A stretch of 64,000 nt of DNA from Lepidurus packardi (GCA_023053545.1 JAKZAN010000006.1:1121001-1185000), one strand, 5' to 3'; numbered from the stretch's first letter, positions 14,201 through 28,130 are shown. Program-made: numbers and translations. Notes: generated by a model not told the origin, from the letters alone.

Positions 14201-17200
14201 AGTCCTCAGGGGTGGAGCAGCAGCAAGATGGAGGGTCAAAGAACCCGTGGCCTCAACCTGGGCAATTCAAGAACATGGATTGTAATAGAAGCTGCGCAAG
14301 TTCCTCCTATTCCCCCTTCTCGGTCCCCGGAGCTCTCTCGCTATATCCCATCCACCCTATAGTTAACCCAAAAGGCCTCGCAAAAAAATGTCTACCTGGC
14401 GAGGAAAGAAAAAAAATCCTTCGGATAGCACAATAGTTCAGCTAGAAGATTTATGTATCCAAACTGGGTTTCAACATTCCAGGTAGAAAATAAAACGAAA
14501 ACGTTGGATGTATTTCGAAACGATCCGTATTACGCTTGAAAACGACAAAACTTTCACATATACGGGCAAAAATTGATGGAAATAGACTAGAAAGGAGTGA
14601 ACTGATGAGGGTTATTTGTTAGGAGAAGTTGCAGTACAATTGCGTGAAAAGGTGGTTGGGAAAAAAAGAGGTGAAGGGCAGGTGGGGGAAATGTAAGCCA
14701 GGATGACAATTTCCGTTGATTACACACCACTAGATACCTGACAGCATTTCGACTTGGGTGACTCATGACGGACCCACGGTGTTGGTTTTGGGAAGGATTA
14801 TGCTGAGTAGATGCTAGAGCAAGTTAAGGTAAACTTTCCTGTTGGGCCCTTTTTTTGTCTGACGCAAAACTAGGGTTGGTCTGCTGGTTGTCACCTGTAA
14901 CGTGTTCTAAAAAGGAACGAAAAACTGTTGGGGACTTTTTAAGCCGTTCGGAATCGTTTGGAAGAAACCAGTCGTGCGTTATTTCTCTCTTTCAGCTAAT
15001 ACTTGCAGCGAGTGAGACCATTGCAATTACCAGTTGGCTTTGAATGGACAAAAAAGCAGAGCAGCGGAATCTATTGCACGTGCCCAATTGGATTTGGGTT
15101 AGTTTCTTTGAAAGGCACGTTTAATTGATTGCCAGCGTTTATGGCATTAGCCATGGACGCTGTTACGACAAGAAATGTGGCGAACCCATGCAGGGAGGCT
15201 GTAAAGAGTCGAACCGCGAGTGGATGTATGAAATATTGCTGCACCTTTTTGGCTTGCCACGAAAGGTCAGGCAGGCTTCCTTCATGTTCGTATTGCATGC
15301 TGGCTTCTCGGGTGTGATAGAAAACTTTTCCCATGTAGTATGTAACGGTTTGATGTATTCACATCTCGGTCGGGAGTCCAAAAAGCTTTCCCGGTTTTCT
15401 AGGTGAAATTAAAGGTTTAGGACGGAAAGAAGTTTGCTTACTTGCTTACAGGCATTGGCTAAACTCTCCCGTTTCTGTTCACTCCTTTAGGCTTGGAGCA
15501 GATGAGGGATGCCAGGGAAAAGGATGCGAAGAAGTTGCGTTGCTAGCGGGTGAATACAACGGTATTCGGCCCAGGCTAGCAGCTTGACCTTATGCTCCTC
15601 AAACCTGAATTAAATAAGGTGTAAAGACGTATAGGTATAGATGGAGGTCGCTGATTAGCCTTTGGCTTGATGAGGAATGTCGGAGGACGAGCCCAGCGTA
15701 ACAGATTCGCGCTCTCGTTACTCTACTTAGCCCTTGCTGACAGTATTTGTAGTTTGAGATTTGTCCTTGAGATTTGCAGATGGGATTTTCTTTCGCTGTT
15801 TGCTATTCTGCTCCGTGGCGTTTCGATGGGTTTTCTAATGGAAGAAATCATATCCCCGTTAAATTGTTTATTTTTCCTTAGCACAAGGAGGATACAGATT
15901 TTGTAAGTAAGCTTTGGACATTCTTTGACGCTGACGCCAATTTCGCTGGAATTAAGAAGCAGGTTTTGGCGGGGCAAATCCCAAGTTGCGTTACTGACTA
16001 GTAACATCATGGAAAGGACAAAAGCAATGCAGTTACTCTTAGGTTGGAAAGGAAGTGGTTTCTTTTGGTGCTGGTATGTAAATTGCTCCATGGTTCGGCT
16101 ATGGATTTCTAGAATGTCACTATGTAGCAAGAGCAAACACCAACGCAAAGCTGGGGTTTCGTAACTGTACTTCGAAGCAGGCTCAAGTGGTAGAGGAACT
16201 TCCATTGCATGGCGAGCTTAAAAGTTTGTATTGCCTTCGCTTCTGGCACTTGGCCTGAGTACTTACGGCATCTTTTCTGCTCCAAGAGCTCATTTGCATA
16301 GAAGAATAGCTTAGGGCGAGCGAGTCCAGGGCATTTGTAACCTTAATTAGCACAAGTCGTTGGGATTTACCATGAGCAAGCACAGTTCTTTTGGTAGAAA
16401 TATATATGCATTTCGAAAAGACTGCAGCGTAGTATAAATCAAGAAGGGGATTTGGCAACTGGCGTTTGACGTATGGCGAAGTTGCGTTCGCTTGTCAAAT
16501 ATGCAACAAGTTTTTAGTAAACAATGTCTCAAGGTGTGATATTTCTCACTTGGCGTGTGTTGGTGGCTTTCAGGCTCAATTTAACATGAGGTTAGCGACG
16601 TGATTCTTGCCGAATCGTAAAAGGGATGTCCGGGCATGGCTGGTTGACTCTCTCGCCTCTTATTATTTCCGCCAAGTAATCGTGAAAACGGAAAAAGTTT
16701 AGGTAATCTGACCGTCAACACGCTCCAATAACGGCTAATAATTGGGCGTCTGGATTTCTGAAAAGCCCATTTGTGTGCCCCTATGTTGGTCAATTCAGGA
16801 ATTACTTCATTAGAGCTTTGTGGGTTATTGGATGGGTCTATGCCCCAAAATACGTCAGCTCGCCATAACCGATTCCATCCTGTCCGCGTACCGTGTCTGC
16901 CTGCTTTCTTCCTGTATTGTCAAGTATCTGGAGGGGCTAACTTCCCTTTGTTCTTCGGCTGGGGCATAAATCCCACGTTAAAGTATATATAGTGCCGTAT
17001 ACTTCCATACCCTCAAACAAATCTCATACTTCAAGTACCCGCATCCGGTTTCCCATTTTCTAGAAACTCCAAGGTTAAAGCTGTAAGGTCTTGGGAATCT
17101 CTCGGGTTGTATGTATATACAGTTTACCCTACACGGCCTGCAACAAACTAATGCCGAGGAACGTTAGCAAAGTCATCCAAGCAAGACTAAATAGATAATG

Positions 17201-20200
17201 ATGCGTTGCTTTCCTTTAGGCTCTTCTTTCGTCCTTTGCGTGAGCCGAGAAACCACGTATGACATGTTTGGAGCAGGTTCAAAGTTATAGCCCTTATTTC
17301 GTAGCAAAAGCTGTCCTTATAAGATACTGGGTAAATTCTTTTGTGAAAGGGCAGGGGCAAATGAAAGCGTCAACGTGAATTGCAGGTTATACGCTCGCTA
17401 ACTTGAATGCTGGCTTTGGGAAGGTCCTCCCGGACACGGCTCCTGTTTTCCATGCACGAAGATGCTATTAAAAATGGCATGCAATCATCAGTGTCGGGAT
17501 TACTTAACTTCCATATGACTCTCACGTTCCCAAGTTCTGCTTTCTTAAGTGCCACATCACACACACACACACATTGTGTGCTTGCCCTTTGTATTTTCTT
17601 TCCCATGTCCGCACCAAAAGACTGGGCCCAGGTTAATGATGGCTTGGAGCTTATTAGACCTTCGGATGCTTTCGTCTCTGTTTGCAAGCTTAACGATTCT
17701 CGCGGAACTTGCTTAATTATTACTTGTGCAGAAGTTAACGTAAACTTCTTGGACATGAGTCAAGATGCAATGGCATGAATACTAACGAGTGCCTTTGTTT
17801 TATGTTGTAGGATGGCTGTGTTCTTTTTGGTTCCAGCAAGTCTTGGGAGATATGGACGTGCGTGTTGGCGAGGATTTACGCCTGGAATGCCGTTTCAATC
17901 CTGCGTTGATGAATAAAGACCCTACGTACTATTGGATTCGAGCCAATCAACGTGATAAAGACAACGTCGCTATTGGAGGAACACCACTGGATAAAAATTA
18001 CAAGTAATACGCATAGAAATGTCATTTAAAATCCCGTGAGGTCCTTAGGCTTTATGGCTTTTTGCCTGGAAGCTTTTCAATAACAGTTGTACTGCCTGAA
18101 AAGTCAAGGCTATCGAAATCTTTTGTTAAGAAAATCCAAAAGAGCGCAGCGGAAAAGGCAACGAAAAAGTTTCAATGGTGGCTATTGGAACTTTTTTTTC
18201 CCTTTCGGGGGGCTTTCGCGCCTGTCAAGTCAGGATTAAACGGAAGGAATGCATTGTTGAGCATGCTTCAATGCACGGGGGAAGGAAAAACTAACATCTT
18301 GAAACTGCATGCAAAAGCCGAGTAGAGAGAATAATATTAGCATTAATGCTAGAGAAAGGGAGGCTAGGGATGATCTTTCACATGATTCGAGGATAAAAGA
18401 CCCGAGAGGAACCAAGACGACCAAACTGATCAATTTTTATTTATTCTATTTAGGTTGACGTTGAAACCTGATGAAGGGATCTATGACTTGCATATCTCCG
18501 GCGCGACTTACGAGCGAGATAATGGCAAATTTGAGTGTCGAGTAAAAGAGCGCGGCACGGGTGCCGATTTGCATAGTCACTCTGAGAACGTGACTGTCCT
18601 GGTTCCGCCTGGACCCCCGGTTATTACCGCTTCTCATCCCGTCGCAGTGGAGGGTGTACCTTACGAATTAAGCTGTGCCAGCTCCGGTGGCAGCCCCCCA
18701 CCACACATCAAGTAAATACGATTACACTCGATTCATCCCCCCAATTTCAGTTCCTAACAACAGTTACTAATATTTCCTTTGGCACCCTTAGATGGTACCG
18801 TAAAGGCATTAGCTCGCCACTAGATTCTGCCGAGAAGTGGAGTAGCAGCAAAGACGTTGTGTCAACCGGCATTTTGACATTCCAGCCGAGCAAAGAAGAT
18901 GACGGCGCTGAATTCCGCTGTGTGGTATTCAATCGTGCCATCACCCAAGACGAGAAACTGGAAGCGTCCGTCGCCATTACAGTCAACTGTAAGTTTTCTT
19001 CAACTCTTTCTTAGATAGAGAGAAAAGCTGCACTCGTGTAAGACGTACACGAAACCGAGAAAGAAAAAAGGAGGAAAAGTTGGCTTATTTGCGGGGTGGG
19101 TGTCCATTTCAGATTCTCCGCGAGTTCGAGTTGGTCCATTTAACCCCGTACGCGCAGAACGTGGAGGTACGGCTACTTTGACCTGTCAAGTGGACGCCAA
19201 GCCGCCGGTGAGCAACGTCCGTTGGACCCGCAATGGGAAATTCTTGTCCGTGTCCTTCAACCATACTTTGAATGCTCTAAGTACCGACGAAGCTGGCGTG
19301 TACACGTGTTCGGCCAACAATGGTCTGGGCCAAATCGGAGAAGCGGATTTGCAAGTAGATGTCATGTACCCGCCAGTAGTAACCATGGAACCTAAGAAAG
19401 AAGTGGACATGGGCACCAATGTCGTAATTAGTTGTAACGTCTCAGCTAATCCAGCCCCGAGCACTATCGAGTGGCACAAAGAAAACGACGAAGACTTTAA
19501 GTGGTCAGGTGACACTTTGAAACTCAACCGCGTTCGCGCAGAAGAAGGCGGAAAATACACGTGCACGGCGACCAACGTCATCAGCAGTGTCGAAAAACGC
19601 GGCAGTGCGTCGGTGATGCTTTATGTTCGCCATGCACCTGGAGCCACATTTATTACTCCCGAAGATCCAATTGTTGCCGAAGATGGAGCTGTCACTCTTA
19701 CTTGCGGTGCTAATCCACCTGGTTACCCCATTCCGCAGTATAGGTACATAATAAAACTTGTTTATATAATAAAATAATCAACTCCTTCACACTCGTGACT
19801 AACTTCTATTTTCCCTTTGATTTAAAAAAAAAGATGGTGGAAACAAGACGCTGAAACGAATGCAGCGGTCGGAGCTCAGTACACGATCCAAAATGCGCGT
19901 CTAAGCAACGAAGGAATGTACTACTGTCAACCGTCCAACGAATTAGGCGTAGGTCAACCCGCATCCGTTCACCTTCGTGTATATCAACCGCCGCGTTTAG
20001 TCGCGTCCCTCCCCAATTTTCTGCAAAAAACGGCAGGGGATACCAACATGAATGTGAATTGCAGTGCTCAAGGCAAGCCCAAACCGTCCATTTTATGGAC
20101 CAAAAATGGCCAAGAGGTCTTGCCCACCAACAGTGCTTACGACATTACCAATGACGAATCCGAGTTGCGTGGGGAAGCTTTTATGGTACGCAGTACTTTG

Positions 20201-22452
20201 CGGTTTGCGTTACCCCTTTCGGCAGAAGACCGTGGCCAGTACGCCTGCGTCTTTGAGAATAGTGTGAAAAAAGTGGAGACCATGATGAACCTGAAAATCC
20301 AACGTATGTATTTGTCAACTTGAATTTGTAATAACTATTTTAACATGTTGTTACCTTTTTAAAACATTTTTTATGCAGATCCTCCAATGCTCTTAAATCA
20401 TCGCGACCGTTTTGCTAACAGCCTGGGAAAATCGGCCTTGGTTACCTGCCAAATCCAAGCTTACCCCAGACCGAGTTTCGAATGGAGACGACAGGTACTG
20501 TTATTTCCAGCCGTTTGTAACAGGAGTTTTTGAGTTTTTGTTGTATTATAAGGACGAACATGTGACTCCGGATGGTCTCAAGTATGACACCAACGTCACC
20601 ACGTTGGATAATGACGTTTATATTATGACACTGCGCATTCTTACGCTCACGGAAGGAGATTACGGTTCTTACATGTGCAAGGCTTGGAATAGCGAAGGCG
20701 AAATCGCTGGCGAAGTTACATTGCAAGCCATGAGCATTCCAGATACGCCAACCAACGTCCGCGTGATGAACAAGGCCCATGACTACGTTACCTTAGCGTG
20801 GCAAGAGAACTTCAATGGTGGTTACGATAATACGGTCTACAACATCCGGTATCTCTTCCGTAATGATTTGAAAGATGGGGAACGCGAGTATGATTGCCAG
20901 CAGCGCAATCCTTGCAATGTCACCGGTTTGGAACAGCTGACCAATTACACCTTCCAGGTATGTAAACGTCAAGTAGTCACATAGGGGTTCGCAACCTAAC
21001 TCTATGCAATCGTTCCAGGTCAAAGCTACTAATAACAAAGGAGACTCCAAACCTTCGCAGGCGGTCTCAACCAACACCGCTATGGATTTCAGCCGTTTAC
21101 CCGTTCCTAATCGCGTGGAGTTGGAAACCAAGTCCAGATTGCTGTCTTTTGTTATTGATAAGCCCTCTGCAACTATGATGATACCACTAGTGGCTGTGGT
21201 AGATGTTCCAGTGGAGGAAGAAAACTTAGAAAAGCAAGAAATGCCCATAGTGTGGAGAACTGCCCAAAGACTTGGCGTGAAGGGAGCGCATAACAAACAT
21301 GTACTGGATGAAGTTCCTGAACACTACCAGCAGTTGCGTCTCCGCGTCTGCCTTGAATCCAACGAGACCATTTGCAGTCTATCCGTAGATGTTGTAACAG
21401 GTAATACGGAGTTGTAAAATTATTTGTGTATTTTGTACTAATGCACATTCAATCTTGTAGTTGAGTCTTTGCCCGTAGAAAGCACTCGATTGGACTTGCC
21501 CACCAAATACTTGATAGCCATAGTCGTTTCTTGCGTTCTAGGAGCTGTGGCTGTCTTGCTTATCATAGTCTACTGCTTTTGTAGAAGTCGCCGACAGAAA
21601 AAGATAAGGAAAGCTTTGGAATACGAGAAAACTCAAGCGTAAGTCGTACCTGCCGTTTTAAGCCGCAAATGGTTAATTTGCAATTGAATTTTAGGACGCG
21701 TTCCATCGTTGCTCAACAACCACCACCACCTTATTACGCTGGTTTGGATAACAAAGCTCGTGACGCGTCTATCGACACTTCTATGGATGATACCAACAAA
21801 AATAACTTGTATGCTACGCAAAATGGCTATGGTTACCACAACCCTATGCCTACGGGACACACACCTGGAGAATGTAAGTGTTTCGTAGAAATTTACAGCG
21901 TTCGAGAAGTTATTCAATTTCTCTTGCGTTGCTCTAGATTTGGGAGTCAACATGGGCTATAATGACCACAGTTATTCCAACTCAAACAATGGAGGGTCAG
22001 TTAATTCGCAGGATTCACTATGGCAAGTTAAGGCCAATGCAGACAATGCTACATATCCTTATGATCCCATGACACATGGCGGCTATGGTGGCTTCGAAGA
22101 CTACAGTCATTACCCCCCAACTGATGATTACATTAACCAGAGGAACCGGGATTATGCCGCGGCCAATGGAGATCCGTATGCTGCTGTTCACAAAGGTCCC
22201 AAGCGTGTGGATCATCTAGGTACGTTCTTACTCAACATATTTTGCTTAGTGATCACGAGTAATATTCTTTTACTATTTTTAGCTGAATCAGCTTATCACA
22301 ACGTGTCTGGCTTGCCCGACCCCTACATGGACCCCGAAGCAGAGGAGAACAAAACCCAGCATGTTTCCATGTCTTTTGACGAGTCCTTAGAAAGCGGTTA
22401 CTCTACACCTAATTCACGGAACCGCAGAGTGATTCGAGAAATCATTGTCTGA
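11276..22452 (+). CDS. Echinoid / friend-of-echinoid-type Ig-domain adhesion receptor
   Basis: Single-pass cell adhesion protein. The Drosophila family mediates adherens-junction adhesion and modulates EGFR, Notch and Hippo signalling. Coding exons: 11276-11297, 17811-18003, 18454-18711, 18792-18988, 19113-19743, 19834-20303, 20379-20494, 20553-20957, 21019-21400, 21461-21638, 21695-21873, 21938-22219, 22283-22452; 1,160 residues. The signal peptide (MNAWLLLGWLCSFWFQQVLG) is split between exons 1 and 2: ATG..CTCG then GTAAGAAG, rejoining in phase at TTGTAG/GATGG. About seven Ig domains follow (residues 22-690, with repeated YxCxA motifs), then an FNIII domain (about 692-785), a diverged second FNIII-like domain (about 800-890), a membrane segment (about 908-931), and a Tyr/Asn/Pro-rich tail with PPPPYY. 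The tail ends EIIV, the PDZ-binding C-terminus known from Echinoid. Echinoid and Fred cannot be separated from this alone. Family call strong; the first exon is inferred from phase and signal-peptide sense. Confidence 0.9.
11298..17810 (+). other. 6.5-kb first intron of the echinoid-like gene
   Basis: The intron begins GTAAGAAG and ends TTATGTTGTAG. It contains several long but unsupported open frames (for example 13930-14436 on plus and 15723-16205 on minus) and a short CA dinucleotide run near 17560-17575. No nested gene is recognisable. Large first introns of developmental adhesion genes often carry enhancers; that is inference here. Confidence 0.55.
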
Positions 22453-23531
22453 TCCAATGGACTGCAAACTTTTTTGAATGGATCATCCGTCTGTGGTTTC
22501 GTCATCTTCGTTTTCTCTACCCAGTCGTGCCAAAACCTTTTTTTCCCAAAGCGCCGTGGTGTTGGATCATTGTTGCTGTTTCTTGAACTAACGCCATATG
22601 GGCGCGCAGCAGAAATAGGGTCTGTGATATCGAACGCTCAAATTCGTGAGACAATTGTTGGGTGTTCTCCTTAAGCGAATGAGACGGGACTGCAAAGAAA
22701 AAATTTTAGCGATGTATGATGGAAATCTAGCGTGCTCGATCTCATGAATTTGCGAGTGAGATGCGAAAAGTCGGCAAAACAAGTCTTGCGCATTTTTAGA
22801 AAGTGCTTTGCTTCGCGCACTAACTTACGAACATACAAGAACCGGTTAAGGGTCCCTAAGCGAACCATGACATGTATAAAGCCTGTACATAAGAATTTTT
22901 TTGGTTTTTCTGCTTTTGTACTAGAGTTTGCGTGATGTAGAAAGAAGGAATTTGATATTCGAGCCATTTGAACAATCATGTACTGTGAAAAAAATTACAT
23001 AATCATACTTAAAATCTAAATATTTTGAGTCCTTTCTTTGCACGGTGGTTGAGTGAACTAGATGAGTGAGTATTTAAATATAAACCGAGGTCGTATAACT
23101 TCAAATCCGCAATGTAATTAATACTTCCGAGCGAATCTGAAAATATTTAGCTAGCTTCCTTTCGTCAGTTAGGGCATGATCGCCGCTTGATGGCGACCAT
23201 GAGTGGGGAAAACTTTTCGTCGCTGTTCCTCGTACGTTCGTAGTAATTTAAGCTATTCCAGGACCTGGCCCGCTTTGAGTGCAGTGCAAGTCATTGTTGC
23301 CCCAGAAATTTTAGAATGACGGCTTAGCTCTGAATTGTAACAAAATACCATTAGTGAGTGGCTGTTCTCAGTTATTATAGGTGCATTTTCCACACACCGC
23401 TTTATGTGCTAATTCTGGTGTAAACGACCTGCAGAAAGTCCCGTACGTAACTATCGCATTGGTTGGGAAGCCGGCACATTTTCGAGTAACACGGGTGCGC
23501 ACTAGGCGAGGGCTAGTTGTCAACAGTCAAT
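22453..23531. other. 3' UTR of the echinoid-like gene and CLPTM1 upstream region
   Basis: About 1.1 kb without a coding signal. The first part is presumably the 3' UTR of the upstream gene, though I see no clear AATAAA. The last 150 bp before 23532 are somewhat more GC-rich and probably hold the CLPTM1 promoter. Confidence 0.4.
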
Positions 23532-26292
23532 ATGGCGGATGCCAGTGAGAAGCAAATTCAGCCGGCAAATAATGCTGATAGCGGAACATCTAACGAGGTA
23601 GGTTAATAATCTCGAGTTCAGAAATTATGTTAGACTTTGCATGCTAAATTGGACAAAGTACGATTCAATATTTGTTGGTATTTTTGCTATACTGATGGAC
23701 GAGCAGCTACATTAGGCGATTAGCATACAGTTTCGTGCACAGTCGTCTTTTTTGTAAAAAAAAAAAATATTTATTGGTTATGCAAGGCATAGTCTATAAT
23801 ATCGCTTTCAATAGCACTAATTTACTATTATTTTAGTGAAGTACGTAAAAGGATAGCATACGAATAATAAATGATCTTTTCGTTGCAATGCTCGTTCTTA
23901 AAATACAATTAAGTTAAAACTTCGTTTGTATTTATATATAATGATATAACATACTTATATGTTTCGTTTATTGTCAGATTGCCGAGGAAGAGCAAAATAA
24001 TGGCACAGTTCATGTGGCTGGGCAGCCTACCAGGGCAGAATCCTTTTTTGCGATGACCAAATCGCTCATACTCCGTGCTCTTATCATTTACTTTATATCG
24101 ACAATGTTCCGGAGACCACAAGCTCCTACTGGAACCTCTCAGGGATCAACAGGATTGGCTCCTTCCACTAATTTATATGCAAATGGCACAATGATGGTAA
24201 GTGTAGCCAATTAAGTCTTTGCTTGTAATTTTATTTGTCTAAAACTGTCGTATTTTGTAGGATCTATACATTTATGTATCTGAAAATTCAGAAGTACCGG
24301 ACTTTAAAGATCCCAGTTCTTTAATTTGGACGGAAAACGGTATTCTGTATGGCGATTGGTATGGGGGCATAAGCAAAGACGGAATATTTGCGTTCGAAAC
24401 CGAGATTGATATACCAGAGGTAACTTCCTTGCCGTTGTATCTTCCATAGTATATTCTTGGTTTTAGGCGGTGATGAATAATGGAACAATATATCTGCACG
24501 CATATATTGTACGTGCTGGATCTTCGCCTGATCCAAGCGCTGGAAAAGAATCTTATTCTAGAAAGTATACCGTCCACCGTACCAAGCAATTGAACCGGTA
24601 CAGAAAGCGCAAATACAGTCGTACCACAAATCTCCTTACAGGCGAAACAAGTGCAACTGAAGAGGAAATTAAGGTAACTGTCTATATTTATCTGTTCGAC
24701 CAGTAATAACTCTTCCTAGAAAGCTGAGACTATTAAAGAAGAAACGATAAGTTATTGGCATCCTAATCTAACACTCAACATGGTTTATGATTATACAGCT
24801 TGGACTTCAGGCGCGGTACCTCCTCCACTTGATGAGTGTAGGTTGTTTCTTTGAAATCTGGATCGCTTAATGACACTTGACATAATAGTTATCGAGTTCT
24901 TGCCTACTGGAGAGTATTACAAACCGATCTTGTACGTGAATGACTATTGGAATTTAGCCAAGGATTACCAACCCATTAACGCAACAGTGAAGTAAGAAAA
25001 ATTAATTTAAATGTTTGTACCTTGTACATCTTATTTCTCTTCTAGGCGAGCCCCACTCCGTTTGACGTTTCAACCCTTGTCAATGCTGAAATTCCAGATG
25101 TATTCAGCGCAGACTATGCGCTCTAAATGGAGCGTAAATAGTCTCCTTGGAGACAAAGCTGAAGATGAGGATTTAGAGCAAGATTCTCTAAAGGAGGCTC
25201 TTTTGGACACCAATCCGTACTTACTGGGGATTACGTTTGCAGTCTCTATCGTACACAGCGTATTTGAGTTCCTTGCTTTCAAGAACGGTACTTTCAAGAT
25301 TAGTATTTCTCAGATTTTTCGTTAATTCTCTGAGGTATTTGTGTTAGATATCCAATTTTGGAAGAATCGCAAGTCATTAGAAGGTTTGTCCGTAAGATCT
25401 GTCTTCTTCAACGTCTTCCAGTCTGTAGTGGTTCTTCTGTACGTGCTTGATAATGAAACCAATACGTTGATCAGAATATCCTGCGGAGTAGGCCTGTTGA
25501 TCGAATTGTGGAAGATTAAAAAGGTGATTGTATTTACTTCTGTGGTGTTTATAATGTATTCTTTTTGCTTTGTTGCTTAACCGGCTTCTGTTTTTAGGTT
25601 GTGGATGTGTCTTTTGATTTCGAGAATCCCATTCTGGGCATCTGCCCTCGTCTGGTTTTGAAAGACAAAAGTTCCTACGTAGAATCGCAGACGAGGCAGT
25701 ACGATCAAATGGCATTCCGTTATCTATCGTGGGCCCTTTATCCATTACTTATTGCGTATGCTGTGTATTCGTTGATTTATGAAGAGCACAAGGGTTGGTA
25801 CTCGTGGGTTCTTAACATGATGTACGGTTTCCTACTCACTTTCGGTAAGACCCATCTCGGCAAAACTTGGTGTCTGATTAGTGTCGTTTAGGTTTCATTA
25901 TGATGACTCCACAACTGTTCATCAACTATAAACTCAAGTCTGTGGCTCATCTGCCGTGGCGTATGTTGACGTATAAAGCTTTAAATACGTTCGTAGACGA
26001 TTTGTTCTCGTTTGTTATTCGAATGCCAACTTTATACCGAATCGGTTGTTTCAGAGATGGTAAGCGAATACTTGCTTGATCCGACATCACTAAAAACTTT
26101 GTTCTTTTTATAGATATTGTCTTCTTTATTTTCTTATATCAACGTTATATTTATCGCGTGGATCCGGCGCGTGTAAATGAATATGGGTACTCCAAGGAAA
26201 TGGAAGGGAAAGAACCTACTGCCGAGGGTAATATTGCAAATGCCGTGGAAGGTACGGAAACTAAGTCCATTACTGACAAGAAAAAAGACTAG
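23532..26292 (+). CDS. CLPTM1: CLPTM1 homologue, multipass ER/Golgi membrane protein
   Basis: Exons: 23532-23597, 23978-24196, 24261-24419, 24467-24673, 24720-24837, 24889-24991, 25046-25287, 25348-25523, 25598-25844, 25892-26059, 26114-26292; 627 residues. The start MADASEKQIQ follows the first good ATG. A membrane anchor lies near residues 55-70, then a long lumenal domain (motifs YGDWYGGISKDGIFAFETEI, VHRTKQLNRY). The family core FEFLAFKNDIQFWK leads into several C-terminal membrane helices (QSVVVLLYVLDNETN, RYLSWALYPLLIAYAVYSL, GFIMMTPQLFINYKLKSVAH). It ends in a charged tail with lysines. Human CLPTM1 is an ER/Golgi protein linked to orofacial clefting and retention of GABA-A receptors; CLPTM1L is the paralogue. 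Length and the FKNDIQFW motif favour CLPTM1. The gene is convergent with LLPH, with 102 bp between stops. Confidence 0.95.
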
Positions 26293-26394
26293 ATATGAAA
26301 GTGTACCCCCCAAACGCTAGTTGTGACATTTAGTATCTCAGTGTGTGTATTTGCTGTGTAAGACAAATTAGGCCAATTAAAAATATCCGCGTTG

Positions 26395-26834
26395 TTAGGT
26401 AGACGCGCTTTTCCAACCTTTTGGTGTTTTGGAAGATTTAGCCTTTTTCTTTTTTAAACTTGATTTCTTCACTTTCATGGAAACGCGCTTGATGGCTCTT
26501 CTGTTCATCCAAGCAGGGTATTTATTGTCTTCGTCTTTAAACGTCCTTGGGTTGAATTTGGATTTGTCTACGGCCATCTTCTCGCCATCCTCAGTCGAAG
26601 CAGAATCTATACGTATAAATGATAGAATTTCCTAAGCATACATGAAATATCAATAATACCTGCATCTAGCATTTGGTCTTCGTTAAGCTTTTGCTTTTCT
26701 TCCTTTTGGGCATCTTCCTTTGCTACAGCTTCAGCCAGCATTATCTTCATTTTTTCAAGGTTTTTCGCATCATATCGAACTCGTTTGATAGCCCTCATCT
26801 TTCGCTTCCATTTACTTCTAAGACTTTTGGCCAT
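26395..26834 (-). CDS. LLPH: LLP homologue, small basic nucleolar protein
   Basis: Two exons on the minus strand, 26660-26834 and 26395-26606, joined in phase (GCAG/GTATTATT ... TATAG/ATTC); 128 residues. The N-terminus MAKSLRSKWKRKMRAIKR is the hallmark of the LLPH/learning-associated-protein family. The C-terminus is lysine-rich (KKSSLKKKKAKSSK) and probably nucleolar-targeting. Family members associate with nucleoli and the large ribosomal subunit; the Aplysia member was linked to long-term synaptic change. It overlaps nothing and sits tail-to-tail with CLPTM1. Confidence 0.9.
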
Positions 26835-28130
26835 TTTGTACAAGATCTGTTTCTTGCAACTAAGACACACGATGCAAAAAAACCGCGTGCAACTTGTGAA
26901 ATGCACGAACTGTATACTTGAAGGGGTCTAGAATATGAACGGCGAATCGAAGAATTTTTTTTTGTTCCATTGGTAGGTTCATAAGAGTACAGATACAAAG
27001 AGAGGGAACATGCAGTCCATTCCTTATGGGCCTTTTATTGCCACTTTTCGAAGCTGCAGGCTAGTTTCCTGAGAGGACAGGGTTGGTCAGACCTGTTTGA
27101 CCAACGTCTGACTCATGGCGGGTAATATAAAAATTAGGTTCAAACGTAAGTCGATAGCAATATGGATATATCGATTCCCTAGCTTTTTCCTTTATTGCAT
27201 ACCAGTTTAGGCCGAAGCCTGTTATGGTGTCTTCAATTTACATACGGCTGTAACAAGCGGGAATTGATTATTTCCCATACTATTAGTATTCACAATAAAA
27301 TTCTTTCCAATTGATGTATCTGACAAGCGATATCGATCTGTGTCTTAGCGGCCAATCAGAAATTGGCTCCATTTTGGTTCCATTTCGCTCCTCCTCTTCG
27401 ATCTATTTCTTGGCAACAGACTTCTACACAGGGATGTTCCCTCTTAGAGTGAAAACAGCTTAACACGAAAACGAAGGAACCGGAATAGTTTTTTCGCGTT
27501 AACAGGAATACATGCTAACTTAGATATACGCAAAAAAATTAGTTAATAAAAAAAACTGCCGAGATAACAGAGTTAATATTCAAGTTTATACTCGCACATT
27601 GACAGTCTATACATTTTAAAGCATAACTAATACATTTTAAAGCATTTGAACAAACTGTAAATAAAAATGAAACGTTTTGACTACCTATGGACTATTTGGG
27701 GGAGAATGTAAAAAATTTGAACTTAAATCAGGGATGTTGCTAAAGCTCTACATCACTTATCATTGGCAGAGGGAGACGGTTAGTAAGCAGACAAAAGTAT
27801 TTTGTCGTCCAAAAATATTTTGTCGCTACAAAACTACCTTGTCGTTCCTTTGAGACGCGGAATCTTTTCTATTAAGTGGTTTATGTTTCCTGTTAAAAGG
27901 AAACAAATGTATGGACTTACATAGCGTTTTGTCCGGACCGGAATACCATTTTGTGTTAACATGTTTTTCGTGCGGTTTTCACTGTATATATATATTTACT
28001 CTACGGGTAGGTAAGAGGCGAAAGTGTATTCAAAATGAACCTGAACTACAGAACTAAAATCTACGGCAACGAATATGTGGCATCACATAACGATAATTAA
28101 GCGAGTTTTTTTTCGTCATTTTCCGTCACG
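26835..28130. other. Intergenic region between LLPH and the DUOX 3' end
   Basis: AT-rich DNA with no coding signal. It holds two copies of TACATTTTAAAGCAT (about 27610-27645) and a small cluster of ATTTTGTCG-like repeats (about 27797-27850). The LLPH promoter should lie at its left end and the DUOX 3' UTR at its right end. Confidence 0.45.

Noticed and set aside
13930..14436. 168-codon open frame on plus in the first intron of the echinoid-like gene
   Set aside because: Composition is proline/serine/leucine-rich with no domain, no splice partners and no family resemblance; consistent with chance in a GC-richer patch.
15723..16205. 160-codon open frame on minus in the same intron
   Set aside because: No recognisable motif or signal, overlapping frames on the other strand, and no neighbouring exons in phase.
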